Source of the DNA: Aphidius gifuensis
Taxonomy: Eukaryota > Arthropoda > Insecta > Hymenoptera > Braconidae
Length of the DNA: 64,000 nt
Direction of reading: 5' to 3'
NCBI RefSeq assembly: GCF_014905175.1
Contig: NC_057788.1
Span: forward strand, 8,866,001-8,930,000
In this document: positions 35,740 through 50,895 of the stretch, one piece after another
Numbering within the stretch: the stretch's first letter is position 1
How the letters are laid out: each line of letters starts with the position of its first letter
The notes under the pieces: generated by a model
The model's database searches: none
The model's input: the letters and a program-made list of their open reading frames with translations, nothing else
What the model was told of the DNA's origin: nothing
Translations under genes and position numbers: made by a program

Positions 35740-36521
35740 TTTAAGTAAATAATAAAAATGTCGTTGTCAATGTCTTTGAGAACCCGAGATTCTTTAAATA
35801 CAGAAAAATATGTTGTCAAGTCCTGCTCTTTTTTTTTTTATCAACAAAAATCCAAATTTTTATTCACCAACAATTTAAAGGTTAAAAACACGTGGGTCAC
35901 AGAATTTTTTTTTCTCAAATAAAAGCTTTATACTTATTTCAACCACTTTCAATATAATATGGCAATATAATTATTTTATATTTTTTTAATAAATGTGCAC
36001 CAGTTAATGTTGATTCTTATAAATTTGCATTTCATAAAGCATTTCAAAAATATATAATGAAAAAAAAAAAAAAATACAATAATGGGTGCATTTCTCAGTT
36101 GGTAATGTCAATGTTTGGCTTTTCAACAAAAAAATAAAAATAAATAAATAAAATAACCTATATTATTATATGCAAAATAAAAAATACAAATTGTGAATTT
36201 TTTTAAATAATATAATCATCTCTTTATTGTAAACTTTGTCAGGATTCAGTGATAACAACAATAATTACAACAACTTCAAGTTAATAAATTTAAAAAGCCA
36301 AAAAATTAAATGATCTGTGTTATGACTGTTTGAAATATTTATAATAGTGTATAAATTTACAGGTGTTATTTATTTGAATGTTTAACAAAATTGACGTCGT
36401 GTCATATAAAAATGGCGGATTAACAAATAAAAAATTAATAACAAATAAAATTATAGTATTTATTATAAAAAAAAATATATATATTCCAATAGATAAATAA
36501 TTATATAAATAAACAATTAAA
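35740..36521. promoter_or_regulatory. Divergent promoter region of L6 and VPS13B
   Basis: The half next to L6 (to about 35990) carries L1-type upstream sequence with a CACGTG E-box. The middle (about 35960-36045) resembles array 3' flank and includes an empty version of the insertion site of the 1.97-kb element. The half next to VPS13B (36091-36430) is the block that also precedes L3 and, in part, L4 and L5. It ends in AAAATGGCGGAT, a YY1/Pho-like motif often found near starts of TATA-less genes. Confidence 0.5.
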
Positions 36522-39500
36522 ATGTTTAAATTAGAATCATACATAACCCCAGTACTTTTAAATTACGTTGGTAAATATGTTAAAAATTTTAAGCCAGAAC
36601 AATCACAGGTAAACAAAATATAAAAAAATATAATTACCTATGTTAAATAAATATAATTTAATGCAATAATTAATGTTTTAAATTCAAGGTATCATTATGG
36701 GGTGGTGATGCAACATTTCAAAATTTAGATCTTCGGCTAAATGTATTAAATGAACAATTTAATTTTCCATTTACATTTGTAAGTGGTCATATACATGAGC
36801 TATTAATTCATGTACCATGGGTTAAAATAACATCAGAACCAATAGTAATAACAATAAATACAATTGAATGTATATTAAAAATGAAAGATGGAACAGAAAA
36901 AAATGATGATACACAAAATACACAAAAATCAAATGAATCATTACAAGAAAATGCACCACCTGGTTATATTAAAAGTATTGTTACAAAAGTTGTTAATAAT
37001 ATAACAATAAATTGTAATAATTTAATACTTAAATTTGTTGAAGAAGATATTGTATTAAGTGTTAATATTAGATTTTTATCAATGCAAACAGTTAATGATA
37101 AATGGAAACCAACATTTACTGATGTTAGTGGTAATGAAATGATATTAAGAAGAGTTGTTACTATTGAAGATTTAACATTATGCCTTGATAAAATGGATTC
37201 ATCTGGTAAAATTGATATATATCAAGATCCAGTTGTTTATAGATGTTCAATGACAATAAGATTACTAATGAATTATTTAAATAGTCAATCAAAACGTGCA
37301 ACAATAATACGTTTTGATATGCATTGTGAAAAAATGGATTTTAGTATGACTGAACAACAAATACCAATGTTATTACGTTTAATAACAATAATGATGTCAC
37401 GTAAAAATAAAAAATTACTATCAATTAATGAAAAAAGAAGCTCATTAAATGATGTTATTATTGATGTTGATGATGATTCTTCTGTTAATAATAAAAATCA
37501 TGATATTTCTGATGATAATACAAATGTAAATAATAATGTTGATATTGATGATGATACATTATCAATTGCATCAATGAATAATGAAAATAATAGTAGCTTA
37601 GGTTGGAGTACATGGGCATGGAATACAATGACATATGTATTACCAGTTGATTGGAATGATGACTGGTCAATTGATAATGATACAAATGATAATATTGTAC
37701 ATACATTTCATTTTGGTATTTATATTAAAAATGCAATATTAACATTTAAAATAATTGAAAATACAAAAGAAAAATATAAAAATAAAACAATGAAAATTAA
37801 ATATAGACAATTTTTAACATTGAAATTAAATGGTGTTGTATTAACAGCAATACAACAAATGATAACAACAACAGCATATCAATTTGGTATTAGTTCAATA
37901 ATATTATTACCAAGAGGTTGTTGTAATTGTGGTTTTAATGAAGTTAAAAGTATTGAAAAAATACCTATTAATTATTTAACATGTGGTAATGATAATACAG
38001 ATGATAATTCATTATCAACATATTTAAATGATTCATTATTTGATGATAATTCACTTGAAAATAATGATAAAATTAAAGATTATAAAGATGAAATAACACA
38101 ACGTTTAACAACAAATATTATTATTAAAAAAATGCTTGATAATTGTCCAGCTTTGAGTTTTGATTTTATTCATATTATTGAATTACCAGATAATTTAACA
38201 GACAATGAATTATTTAAACTTGGTACAAATTTTGAAAATAGTAATTTTAAAGAAAATGAAATAATTAAATATTTTATTGGTAATTTAAATATTAATATTT
38301 GTTCTGGTATGATACATCGTTTAAATAAAATTAAATGTTCAATTAAAAAATCAGATTTTTTAAATTCATTACCAACTAAAATGATACCAAAAATTGATGA
38401 ATTACCACCAGTAACTGTTGAAGAATTTACATCATTAAGTGATTATGTACCAATAACAAAAACTCATATTAATATTAATAAATTTATAATTAAATTACAA
38501 CTTGCTGATCATCGTATTGATGCTAAAAAAATTAAAAATATTGAAAAAAATATATCATTAAATACAAAATTATTAAATTATCCAAAATTATATTTAGAAT
38601 TTGATGAAATAATTGGTACAATAACATTACCAATGTATGGTTATCGTCTTGTTGCATGTGCATCAAAACAAAATATATTACCACCAAAAATGTTAGAACA
38701 ATGTTATAAAAAAACAACAATTAAATTTAAAGGTTTAAATAGTCGTCTTTATCTTGATACAAATAAACAAACATCAATTATAATGCCAACTAATATTGAT
38801 TGTAATATTAATACATTATTATATCCTCAATATTGGATAAATAATTACAACATAATAAAACAAGATGAAAATATAAAAATTAACTGTTTAACATTAACAA
38901 CAACAAAATCAAAATTAATCATAATACATTCAATAATAATGTCAATTTTTTATTCAAATTATTATATTGATAATCCACTTATTTGTTCATCACTATTTGA
39001 TGATGCATCAAATGAATTTAATCCAGTATATCTTGAATTATTAATTGAAAATATAAATTATTCATCAATTAAAACATTTAAAAAAAATCATAAAAAATTT
39101 AATATTTCAAGTATTAAAATATTTGCTATTGATAATAATAGCCAAGCTGTTATATTATCAGGACCAGAAACAAACAACACAATTGATACAAATGATAATT
39201 TATTAACAGCTGAATTAAAATTACCAATTAATAATAATGCCGATGATATTGATAACAATGATTTAATAATATTGCTATTTAAAATATCACAAACACGTAT
39301 ATCAATTGATCCATTATTAATCAATTGGTTGAGTTATAATTATAATTACTATGAAATGGATATTAAAAATACAAATCGTCATGAATATCGTGATGAAAAT
39401 TCATCAGACACAAGTACTAAAAAAACATTTCCAAGTCTACATGAAAATGTTCACAGTCCATCGGAGAAAGATAAAAAATGGCACTGGAAAGTTGATAGTA

Positions 39501-42500
39501 ATAGTAAAAAAAATTTACATAATACTACTTTAGATGATGATGATTATGATGATGATCATAATAACAATGATGAAATTGATAATGGTATATTTAAAAGAAT
39601 TAAAAACTCTTATTTTTTATGGAATAAAATTGTTTTAAATATAAATATTGAACCATTTGTTATTTATATACCAACAAAAACAATGAATGGTCTTGATATG
39701 AATGGTATTGAAAATTCAAAAAATCGTGCATTAAACAATGATAATAGCTTGGAATTAATTGTTATTAAAACATCAAATTTAACAATAATATCATCAAATT
39801 ATACTGATTATATTGATGAAGAAAAAAAAATTAATAATTTTCCATGGGATTTAAATTTAACAGAATTTCATTGTTATACAATAACAAATAATATTAAATT
39901 AAATTTAATTAAAATTGAATCACTTAAAGCAACAATTGATGCAATTATTAAAACAACAAATGAAAAAAATTTAATAAATAATACACTGGGTATATGTATT
40001 TACATTGATACATCACCAATAATTATTTCATTGTCAAAAAAACAATTGAAATTAATGAAAAAGATTATAATAAAAATACTTAAAATCATTGAAATAAATT
40101 GTACATCTCAAAAAGTTCCAATTATTATTAATAATAATATTAATAGCAACAATACTAATAACAATAATAGTAATGTTGTAGAAAATGTAAAAGCTTTTAC
40201 ATCACAACAATCACAAAGTCCACATATTTTTTGTACAGAAGAAACAGATACAACATCAACAGCATCAACATCAAAACAAGATAGTAATAAATTAATGAAA
40301 AAAGATGATAATAATGTTACAATGACAGCATGGATACAATGGACAATAACAAAAATAGCATTAAAATTATATAGTAATGATAAAGTAGATAATAAAATTG
40401 AAAGAAAAACAATAATTATATTTGAAGATATAATAACATCACTTGATTGGCAACCAATATATATACAATTAAAAAATAAAATAACAACAGCAATTGGTTT
40501 ACATTATAAAAAATATAATAATGATAAAAATTCAGAATGGAAAATTGGTGAATATTCTGGTTTAATAATGTGTTTAACTGATACAGATGATTATTCATCA
40601 AATGAAGATTTTATAAATATAACAGCAACAACAGCAAGATCAAATGAAGTATATACAAAATGGAATTTTGATAGACAAAATTGTAAATTTATCAAAGAAA
40701 TATTTGATTATGATTGGAATAAAAATAATTTTAATTCAGATATAAATTATATTACTGAAATTGTTATAAAACATCATCAAATGGAAATAATATTACCATT
40801 TTTTATACTTGAACAATATTATGATATATTAATGTCATTAAAATTAAATGATAATGATAATAATTTGTCTAAAAAAACAACAATTAATAATCAAAATCAA
40901 GTTATAAATTATAATAATTATTTACCACTTATTTATTTTCATTCAGAAGGTATAAAATTTGTATTTCCAACGAAAATTAATATTGATAATGATTTACAAC
41001 ATGATACAATTGTATTTGAAATAACTGATATGACAATTAATCCACATCCAAGAAATCCAATATGTCGTAAAATTTATAGAACAGATATTTATGAATCAGC
41101 AGCACAAGCAAATTTATTAAATAGACCTGGTTCAGCTGTTGAAGATCGTCAATATAATATATCATTATCATCGGTATCATGTAAAGCTCAAAATTGGAAA
41201 ATTCATGAAGATCAACTTAAAGAAAATTTTAAAAAATCATCACTATCTAAAATTAATGAAAATCCAGCATTAGAATGGAATACAATGAGGAATTTACATT
41301 ATTCATATAATAAACCAACTTTTTTTTTTTCAAATATTGATATTAAAATAATAATTGCACCACCAATTATTTATAAATTTGATACAATTATTTGTGGTAG
41401 TGCTATTGAATTAACATGTCCACATGATATAGAAATTTCTATTGTACTTGATGAAGTTAAACTAATACTAAAATTTATCAAACAATTTATTGAACTTAAA
41501 AATGATTATATTAATGAAAATATCAATACAACAATTATTGATAATGATATTAGTAATTTTTATTCATCAGTATTAAATGTAAATACTTTAAATGATACAT
41601 CACAAGATTCAACAAGAGAATATGGACAAGATAGTGGTGTTGATGTTGAAATATCAAGTACAGATATTGCTTTTAATATACAAAAAAATTATAAAAATAC
41701 AATAACATCATTACCATGTGAATATTTTTTAAATTTTGGTAAAATAACAATTGATATTTATAGTTTATCAACAATTGAAAATAATGGTTATGATATTAAT
41801 ATAAAATTTTTACCATTAATGTGTATGATTATTGATCAACCACATGTATATATTTTAGAAAAAAAATATACAAAAATTGTTAAAATTAATTGTTTTGATT
41901 ATTCAATAGCATTTACTAAAAATATAACAGCATGTTATTTATCAGAACGAATTGATGTTATATATGATTATTATATTATTGAAACTAAAAATGGTGATTC
42001 AAATCCAAGTACTGGTATACCATCGTCATTTATTGTTGTTGAATATGAAAAAAATCAAAAAAATAATTCAATAAATATTGATATGGGTAGACCAATTAAA
42101 TTTAATTCTTCATTATTATTACTTGAACGAATTGACATAGTTAAAGAAAAGATAATTAATTGTTTTGATTGGAAAAATGAATTATCAAATGATAATGATG
42201 ACCTAACTGATAAATCATTAGAAACAAATAATGAAAATCGAATTAAAAAATTTATGATTAATCTACCAAATTTAAATATAACAACAAAACAAATTGTATA
42301 TGAATTTAAAACAGATTTATCATCTGGTGCAATGATTAGTATTGCTGGTTTATCAATTGCTTTATCAAGTAAATCACGAATAGTTGTTGCAAATTTTAAT
42401 ATTAAATCAGCAATGATAACAACATTTATTGATACAAATCGTGCATTTTTAAAGCCTCTAACAATGAATATTGTAACAAGTATAATATGGGAACCTTGGC

Positions 42501-45500
42501 AAGATACAAATAACATACCAAAAATTCGTATTCAAGCATACAGTGATGATATACGTTTTGATATTGGTCCAGAACATATTAAAGTATTACAAAATATACA
42601 AAATAATATTAAAAAAATAACAGATAAATATTTTAGTAATTATATCAATGAACAAATAGATGATGATAAAAAAAATACAATTACAATAACAGAACAACAT
42701 TATCAAGATGATTTAAAAGTTGGTGCATTTCAATTTATTGAAGGTAATCATGATGAGCTACCAAATCCTTATCAAGTTGTTTATTCAACTGATATTAATA
42801 ATCAAACAATTTCATGGAGATATCCACAACCAAGACACTTGACACGTTTACATGTTACACCATTATTTTTTGAATCAAATTGTGATACAGTTGATGATAA
42901 TGACGAAGACATTGACAATGATGATGATGATGATAGTAATAGAAATAACAATGAAGATGATGATGATGAAGATGAAGATGAAGATTATTATAAAAATATT
43001 CATTGTGTTATTGAATATTGGAGTGATTGTTTAATGTCATATCAACGTTATATTGAATTAAATTTATCAGATACTGAAAAATCAACATTTCAATTACGTA
43101 ATAAATCACCAACAAGAGCTGTTGCATGTGTATGGCGTCTTGTATTATATTCATCATCAAAAATTGATACTAAAAAACTTGCTGCTTGTTTAAGAATTGA
43201 TTCATATTTTAATTCATCATTAATACCAAATATTGATATAACATTTAGTTTAAAATCAATTGAATTATCATTTTATAATCATATTGATATAAATATATAT
43301 AAAAATCTTCCAAAACCAATTGATTATTATAAATTAAATTGTCTACCTCCATCAACTCAATGTTTTTCAATAATAAATATAAATAATGTTATTATTGTTT
43401 ATAATAAATGGAATAATTCAATGCTTATGGATTTTAATGGTTGTTTAAATATTAAAATACTTGATCATGCAACTTTATTAATGCAAAATTTAATTAATAA
43501 ATTTGATTTTAAATTTCAAATATCAACAATAAAAAATAGCATTAATATTAGTATGATGTGTAATGATTTATGGATATTATTTGGACCAGAAATATCACAT
43601 ACATTAACATCATCATTTAGCATATGGTCATCATCTCTTAATAGCCAACAAAATGATGATAATAATATTGTTATTTTCACAAGATATGTCATTGCTAATG
43701 ACACAAATATACCAATAGTATTTAGTCAAAATAAATCATCAGATAATATACTTATTCGAAATCGTGAATGTAATTTTTATTCATGGTATAATAGCAATAA
43801 TAATAAAACACTTAGAATTTGTATTAAGCATGAAAAAAATATTGTAAATCAACAAGATACAATGCCTAGTCAAAAAAATAATAATATAGAAGCAATATGG
43901 TCATCTGAATTTAATATTGATAATGATGAAACAAAGCTAATAAAATTTAATAAAGAAATAAATTTTATATTATATGTTAATATTAAATCATTATCAACAA
44001 CACAAAAACTCATAACATTTACTGGACAATTATTAATATTTAATAAATTAAATACAGATATAAAATTAAAATTAATTAAATATCAAACAACAGAATTAGA
44101 TACAAATAAAAAAATATTAAATGAAGAAATTTTTTTAATTAAAAATAATAATAAATCATCATCAATAATAATTGATAAAAAAAATATAAATTATACAATG
44201 AGATGTATATTTGATAATTCAATTGGTTCACAATGGACTGGTGATATACCATTAAATTCAAATAAAAAATGTGATCAACCATGGCTAGTCAAAGTACCAA
44301 TTAAAAGTCATGATAAATATTTAAGTATATGGGTTAGAATAATACGTGAAAATAATGAATTTGGAAGAATAATTGTTATATTTAGTCCATTATATATGAT
44401 TAAATCATATTTACCTAAAAAATGTAATATTAAAATAACAACACCAACATTATCATCATCATCATTTGACATTGATATATCTGGTTGTGGTGAATTACAA
44501 CAATTAAATTGTCCAGGTACATTTGAAAATTATCATCAATTAACATTTAATAATGAAGAAAATATATCAACATTTGAAAATTCAATACCATTATCATATG
44601 GTTCAATTGATCAACGTTCATATTTTAAAATTAACGATAGTAATATTGATAAAATTATTGATTCATTAGAATTAAATGACAGTCAAAATTTAACATGGCC
44701 ATTTGATGATGAATATGATGATAATATAATAAACTATAAACCAGTTGAAGAATTAAATACTCATGTGTTAATAAAATATCGTGATGCTGGATTTCTATCA
44801 AGTACATTATTAATAGAAATTCGTCCTTGGTGTTTTATATTAAACACAACTGGTTGTCAAATATCAATATTAATAAATGATAATAATATTTGTAATATAC
44901 CACATAATCATGTTGCATCACCACCAAAATTAGATGGTATATTTAATATAGAAATAATGATTGATAATATAAAATATAAATCATCATCATTACAACTTGC
45001 TAATTCTGAATGGAATCGTGGTTTTATTATGCCACAAATATCTGGTTTAATACCAATTGAAGGAACAATTAAAATATTAATTAATTGTGATAAAAGTTTT
45101 TGTTATTTAATAATAACATCATGTATTATAAATGATACAAGAATTATTAAAATAACAAGTTCACATATTATTTGTAATTTTACTGATAATATATTTAATA
45201 TATCAAATATATCAACAAGTAAAACATCAAATTTTATAACATTACCAAATGATTTATCAGATTATAGTGAAGAAATTTTAATAAATAAAACTAAAAATAA
45301 AGGTAAACCAATAACAAAATGGTATTCATTTGATAAAGATAATACATTAGATAATGAATTATTATTTATATCATTGAGTACTGGTAATGGTTGGTCTTGT
45401 CCAGTTAAAGTATGTCAAATTATTAGTAGAACATGTATTGCTGTACCAAATGGTAATACAACAATTCCAATTGTTATAACAACACAAAAAGATAAAGATA

Positions 45501-47983
45501 TAACATATATTATAATATCAAAAGATATACATCCACAAATGATTATTAAAAATTTATGTTTATTTGATTTAAATATTGGTACTCCAAATTTAAATAATAA
45601 TAATATCATACAGTATGATTCACCACCATTTACATGGATATGTTGTGTTAAAAGTAAAAATACATGTCATTATACAACAGTTAATTTTGGTAGTAGAATA
45701 CCAGATGCATCAATTGCACCAGAACCAAAAACAATATTATTATTAACATCAATTGAAAAAAATTGGCATAAAATTATTGTTATTAGTGATGAAAAACCAA
45801 TTAATTTTGATCAATTTATACAAGTTGATTCAGCAACTGATTTGAAAATTAATGTTAAAAGTCATGGTCATACTGTTCATATTATTATTGAGCCAAAATC
45901 AATTGTTGAAATATCAGCAAAACATATACGTGAAAGATTAACATCTGAAGGTTCTATTGATAATCGTAATGTACGTGATAGTGGTGATAGTAATGGTGAA
46001 TCAACAATTTGTAATTGTCCATCATTATCTTCATCATTAAATGATGATGATACTACAAATAATACACCAATCGAAATTGATAAATTTTTCACATTTTATT
46101 TCCATGGAATAAATTTCATAATAACAAATGATGCTGATAAAAATGGCCAAAGACAAGAAATTGCAAGTTTATATTTATCAAAAACAGTTGTATCATTAAC
46201 ATCAATTGATAAATTTTTAAATATTGCATTAATGACTGATGATTTACAATTAGATAATCAAATGTTTGATAAAGGTGGTTATGATTTTCCAGTTGTTTTT
46301 ATAAGTCAAAAACCAAAATCTAAAACAACAATAATAACAAATAAATTATTTCCATTTTCACTTGATAATATTATAAATGAATTAAAAAAAAATTCATTAA
46401 TAACATTTGAATTTTTTTGGGAAAAAATTAATGGTAAAAATGCATTTAAAAGTGTTAATGTATGTTTTTCACCAATAAATATTTATATTGAAGATAAATA
46501 TGTAACACAATTATTAGAATATGCAACATCATGTGTTAGTCCATGTTTAATAATATTAAAAAATAATAATATTAATTTGATAAATAATATTGATTTATTA
46601 ATGACAACAGTACCAGAAAGTATTATTATTGATTCAATAATAATAAGTAATCCATTACAATTAACAAATTTAACAATTGAACCAATATCAATATTATTAA
46701 GTGTACATACATCAGTTAGGCTATATGTTGCACTTGATCATTCACCATTACATTTTGGTATATTTGAAAGACAAAATTTATTTACAACACCATATAAACT
46801 TGGTAATGCATTGACAATGCATTATTTATTTGGTGCAATATTTGGTGCTGGTTGGGTTGTTGGTTCATTAGAAATACTTGGTTCACCAGGTAGTTTTGCA
46901 CAAGCACTTGGATCTGGTCTTAAAGATTTTGTTGCATTACCATTTCAAGGTTTATTACAAGGACCATGGGGTTTTATTGTTGGTATAACACATGGTTCAG
47001 CAAGTCTTATGAAAAATATAACAGCTGGTACAGTTAATTCATTAACAAAATTAGCATCAAGTGTTGCTAGAAATTTAGATAGATTAACATTAGATGAAGA
47101 ACATTTACAAAGACAAGAAGAATCAAGAAGAATAAGACCACAAGGTATGACACAAGGATTATATCAAGGTTTAACTGGTTTTGGTATAAGTATATTAGCT
47201 GCTGTTGCTGGTATTGCACATCATCCATTACAAAATTTTTTATCGGGTCAAGTATCAACAAGTGGTCTTGTAACTGGTATTGGTGTTGGTCTTGTTGGTG
47301 TTGTTACAAAACCATTAAGTGGTGCTGCTGAACTTGTTGCATTAACTGGACAAGGTTTATTACATAGAACTGGATGGAATTCATTACCAACACCAAAAAG
47401 ACAATCATCTATATTTAATAATAATAATTATCAAAATAATCATATGATTATATCAACAAGATATTATTGGAAATTAGAACCAATTTTATCTAAAAAATCT
47501 GATAAAATATTACATACTTGTTGTGGTAAATTTATTGATGATAAAGGTAATATATTTATTGTAACAATTCTATTAACAAGAAAAGATTTAATTGTTATTA
47601 ATATTGAAGAAGATAAAATATACAAAACATTTGTTATACGTGAATTAGATATTGATAATGATGATCATAATGATAATGATGATAATTTATTAAAATTAAG
47701 TTATTCATTGATTAATAAACAACGTGATTGTCCAAGAGCACCAAGTGAAAGATATGAAATGACTGTTGAAACAAGAAATAGAATTGAACAATATGTTATT
47801 AATAGTACTGGTCTTGTTAATATTGATAATAATAATCATAATCATTCTATTCAAGGTGTATCAACTGTTAATTGTAAAAATTATTTAACATTTTATCTTG
47901 ATCCATGGGAAAAATTACATCTTATTTCACTTATGAGTATTATTAAAAAACAAGGACAAGGAACGAATTTCACAATTTTATAA
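36522..47983 (+). CDS. Vps13B: Vacuolar protein sorting-associated protein 13B (VPS13B)
   Basis: Exon 1 (36522-36608) and exon 2 (36689-47983) join in phase 0 to 3793 aa, close to the roughly 4000 aa of animal VPS13B. VPS13 proteins are bridge-type lipid transporters at organelle contacts; VPS13B acts at the Golgi. The chorein-type N-terminus reads LESYITPVLLNYVGKYVKN, SLWGGDATFQNLDLRLNVL and FTFVSGHIHELLIHVPW, which follows VPS13B and not the VPS13A/C/D pattern. PPGYIKSIVTKVVNNITIN and FVEEDIVLSVNI follow. A Glu/Asp-rich linker lies near residues 2095-2130. The Gly-rich C-terminal (ATG2-C-like) region is at about 3400-3596 (GAGWVVGSLEILGSPGSFAQ, GVVTKPLSGAAELVALTGQG), then a final PH-like segment. 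The frame is open for 11.3 kb with one intron only. Asn/Asp runs reflect the AT-rich DNA. Confidence 0.95.
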
Positions 47984-48610
47984 ATTATAAAATTTTACAT
48001 GTAATAGAATAAATTATATTTTATTATTATTATTTTTTTTTTCTCTTTTTTTAATCGTAAAATAATTTGTATTTAAATATTTGTTATAAAAAAAATTATA
48101 ATTATTCTATTTTATAAATATTTGTCTTGGCTAAATTATTTCATTTTTATATTTATATATTTTTATGTCGCTGTTCATTGCTGACGTCCTCATAGGGTCG
48201 AAAAATCACTGATAATATGAGTTAGTAACTTACCTATTTTTTAAATTATTATTAACGAATCAATTGAGAAAAAAAAAAATAGATATATTTAGTTGTTAAA
48301 ATAATTTTACAATAGACTTATAAAAAAAGAAAAAAATTATTTATTTATTAATAATGTATTGTAAATTATTAGTTATATTTTTAAACAACCGGATTTACTA
48401 ATAATGGGTTTTTCCTTATTTCAAAAATAAAATAAATTTTAGGTCATTTTATAATAGCATGTGTCGATAAATAAATATAGAATATAATGATTAACAAAAG
48501 TTCATTTTAATATTAAATGTATTATCTGGAACGCGTGATATTTTTTTTATATAAATAAATGCTGAATAAAGTCCAAATGTATCGTTAATTACCTAAACTA
48601 TTAGCTCGCC
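47984..48610. other. 3' flank of VPS13B and upstream DNA of the secreted LRR gene
   Basis: AATAAA at 48008-48013, 24 bases after the stop, can serve as the VPS13B polyadenylation signal. The rest is AT-rich with no gene. Confidence 0.55.
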
Positions 48611-48618
48611 TATATAAG
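48611..48618 (+). promoter_or_regulatory. TATA box of the secreted LRR gene
   Basis: TATATAAG precedes a likely start near 48640. A non-coding first exon then ends at GACAG/gtattt (48688) and joins an exon beginning at 48957 after tttcag. Confidence 0.65.
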
Positions 48619-48981
48619 GTCTCTTAATCATCGCTTCTCAACATCATTTAGTCCAAAACATTCACAGGCATTGTCATTTTGGAGACAGGTATTTATTTTT
48701 ATATATATTTCTATACTTTATTTCTACGTCAATTGATTATTGATAAATAATTTCGTCCAATAAAAAAACAAACTGTAATGAATATTTAAAAATTGAGTGA
48801 TTAAAAAACAATTCAATGTAAAAAAAAAAAAAAAAAAACAATAACGTATAATAAATACTTGTCTATTAAATTAGTATTTTTTTTTTGTATTTAAAATAAA
48901 TTATTAATGTATCATTTGCACATGTAGATAATTTTATTTTTATCAAAATTTTTCAGAGTAATAAATATCAATCGAAATAAA

Positions 48982-50236
48982 ATGGGAACATCATTTCTAT
49001 TATTATTATTTTCGGTGGTTTTCGCTGTTTGTATTTCGAGTAAGTATACTTATTTATATCAATAATAATAATAAAAATATATTATAATTAATCAGCTAAA
49101 ATTAATTGAAATAATTTACAGTGACAAATGCAGCAAGATGGACAATGGATCCTTCTGAAATGCTTGAAGAAAATCGACATGTTTGTCAAAATTATTTTTG
49201 CCACAACACATCAATCTATTACGATTTCTATATATGCAAGCGTTCGAATAAAAGTCTTACTGATATATCAATAACAAAAACAACAACAGAATATCTTCCA
49301 CGTGATTTATTCAAAGGACTTGAGCATCTTACAAAATTATCATTAGAAAAAGTTGGTCTAGAAGAACTTGAAGAAGATATTTTTGAAGATTTGAGTAATC
49401 TTTCAAAGCTGGTTTTAAAAGCAAATGAACTTACAGCTCTTCCAAATACTATTTTTCATCAATTAAATAATCTTGAAATATTAGATATTAGTTCAAACGA
49501 ATTAGAATCATTTGAATCAAATACTTTTGAAGGATTATTTAATCTTAAAAAACTTGATCTCTCATATAACAAATTAAAATCATTGAAAGGATCATTGTTT
49601 AGAGAGCTTCATTCTCTTACACGTTTAAGTTTGAGTTCAAACAAACTGACGAAACTTGAAGCTGGTGCTTTCAATGGTCTACTACAACTTGAATCACTTG
49701 ATATTAATTATAATAATTTAAATACTCTTCCAATTGGAATATTTAGTGAACTGATATCTTTAAAAGATTTGCAACTGGCTTCAAATAAATTAACTGGTCC
49801 TCTTGAATTTGGTGTATTTGATGGATTACCAAGTTTAACAAGACTAAACTTGGGTGAAAATAAATTAACTCTTGTACCAGAAGCTTTTTCAAGTTATCTT
49901 GATACTCTCATGTCATTGAATTTAGAATTAAATCATATTGAAGTACTTGGAGCAAATGATTTTGATGGTTTAACTAATTTAAAAAGTTTAAATTTAAACA
50001 ACAATAGTATAAAACATATTCCAGATGATATTTTTAGTCAAAATAAAAATCTTGAATTTTTACAACTTGATTATAATGGAATTGAAAATATTGAATCAAA
50101 TGTCTTTCAAGGTTTAAGTAAGCTAGAAATGATATCAATGCGTGATATTAAATTAAGATGTTTTGTTCAAAAATGTTTCAATGGACTTGGATCAGTTAAA
50201 ATGTTTTTGTCAACTTATAGAAATGAAGATTTTTAA
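48982..50236 (+). CDS. Secreted leucine-rich-repeat protein
   Basis: Coding exons 48982-49039 and 49122-50236 join in frame (58+1115 nt) to 390 aa; a 5' UTR exon lies upstream. The signal peptide is MGTSFLLLLLFSVVFAVCIS. A short Cys-bearing N-cap (HVCQNYFCHNTS ... YICKRS) leads into about twelve typical 24-residue extracellular LRRs with the pattern LxxLxLxxNxLxxLpxxxFxgL (for example LKKLDLSYNKLKSLKGSLF). A short tail with two cysteines (LRCFVQKCFNG) follows. There is no transmembrane segment, so the protein should be released. LRR proteins of this kind include insect immune and venom proteins; expression would decide. The last third of the gene is duplicated 3.8 kb downstream. Confidence 0.88.
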
Positions 50237-50895
50237 TTAATATATCAATTTCTACAGTTACATTATTCAATCGAAATTAATTTTTTCGAAATCGAAATAC
50301 ACAAAGAAGAGACAAAAAAAAAATCAACTTAAAATTTATATAAATATAACATATGCTAATGTTAAATTTTAATTTGTTTATGTATAAAATTGATAAATAA
50401 TAATACCTCAATAAAATAATTATTGTCACACAAATAACAGTGTAATTATGTCTTTTTTTTTTTATAAAATAAAACTTTTTTTTACCCTTAGAAATTTAAT
50501 TACATCAAAGAAAAGAAATAAAAGTATTTTATAAGCATTTTTTTTTTTTTTATTTCATCAATTTTAATTAGTGCAAGATAGATATTTTTAGTGATATCAA
50601 GAAACTACTGATTTTTTATATCACCTGATTATATTGAGGTCGAATGATTTTTGACTAACAGTGATCCACAGTGGTCAGTATTTTTTATATCTAAAAGACC
50701 CGCATCTATCCCACTTTCGTTATTTGATTGCTAATGAGCTCTAAAGTTCACATTGGACTACACTTTTGATTTAAAAATAATATTTTATTTATTTTAATAT
50801 TGATCCAATATAAATTTAGAATATAGCTTGAACTTTATATCTCTCCCTCCAAGGAAAAATTGGAGACTCATATATATTAAGAAACCCGGAAGCTT
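49893..50895 (+). repeat. Direct repeat, left copy (LRR 3' part plus flank)
   Basis: From TATCTTGATACTCTCATG near 49893 to the GGAAGCTT near 50890, the sequence recurs at about 53669-54690 with few changes. It includes the last 108 codons of the LRR gene, its 3' flank, and a TATA-bearing segment (ATTGGAGACTCATATATATT). In the right copy that segment is the promoter of the next secreted-protein gene; here it is an orphan promoter. Confidence 0.9.

Noticed and set aside
36881..47983. Many short open frames on both strands inside the VPS13B exon
   Set aside because: They are low-complexity shadows (His/Tyr/Leu-rich) of one long conserved coding frame.
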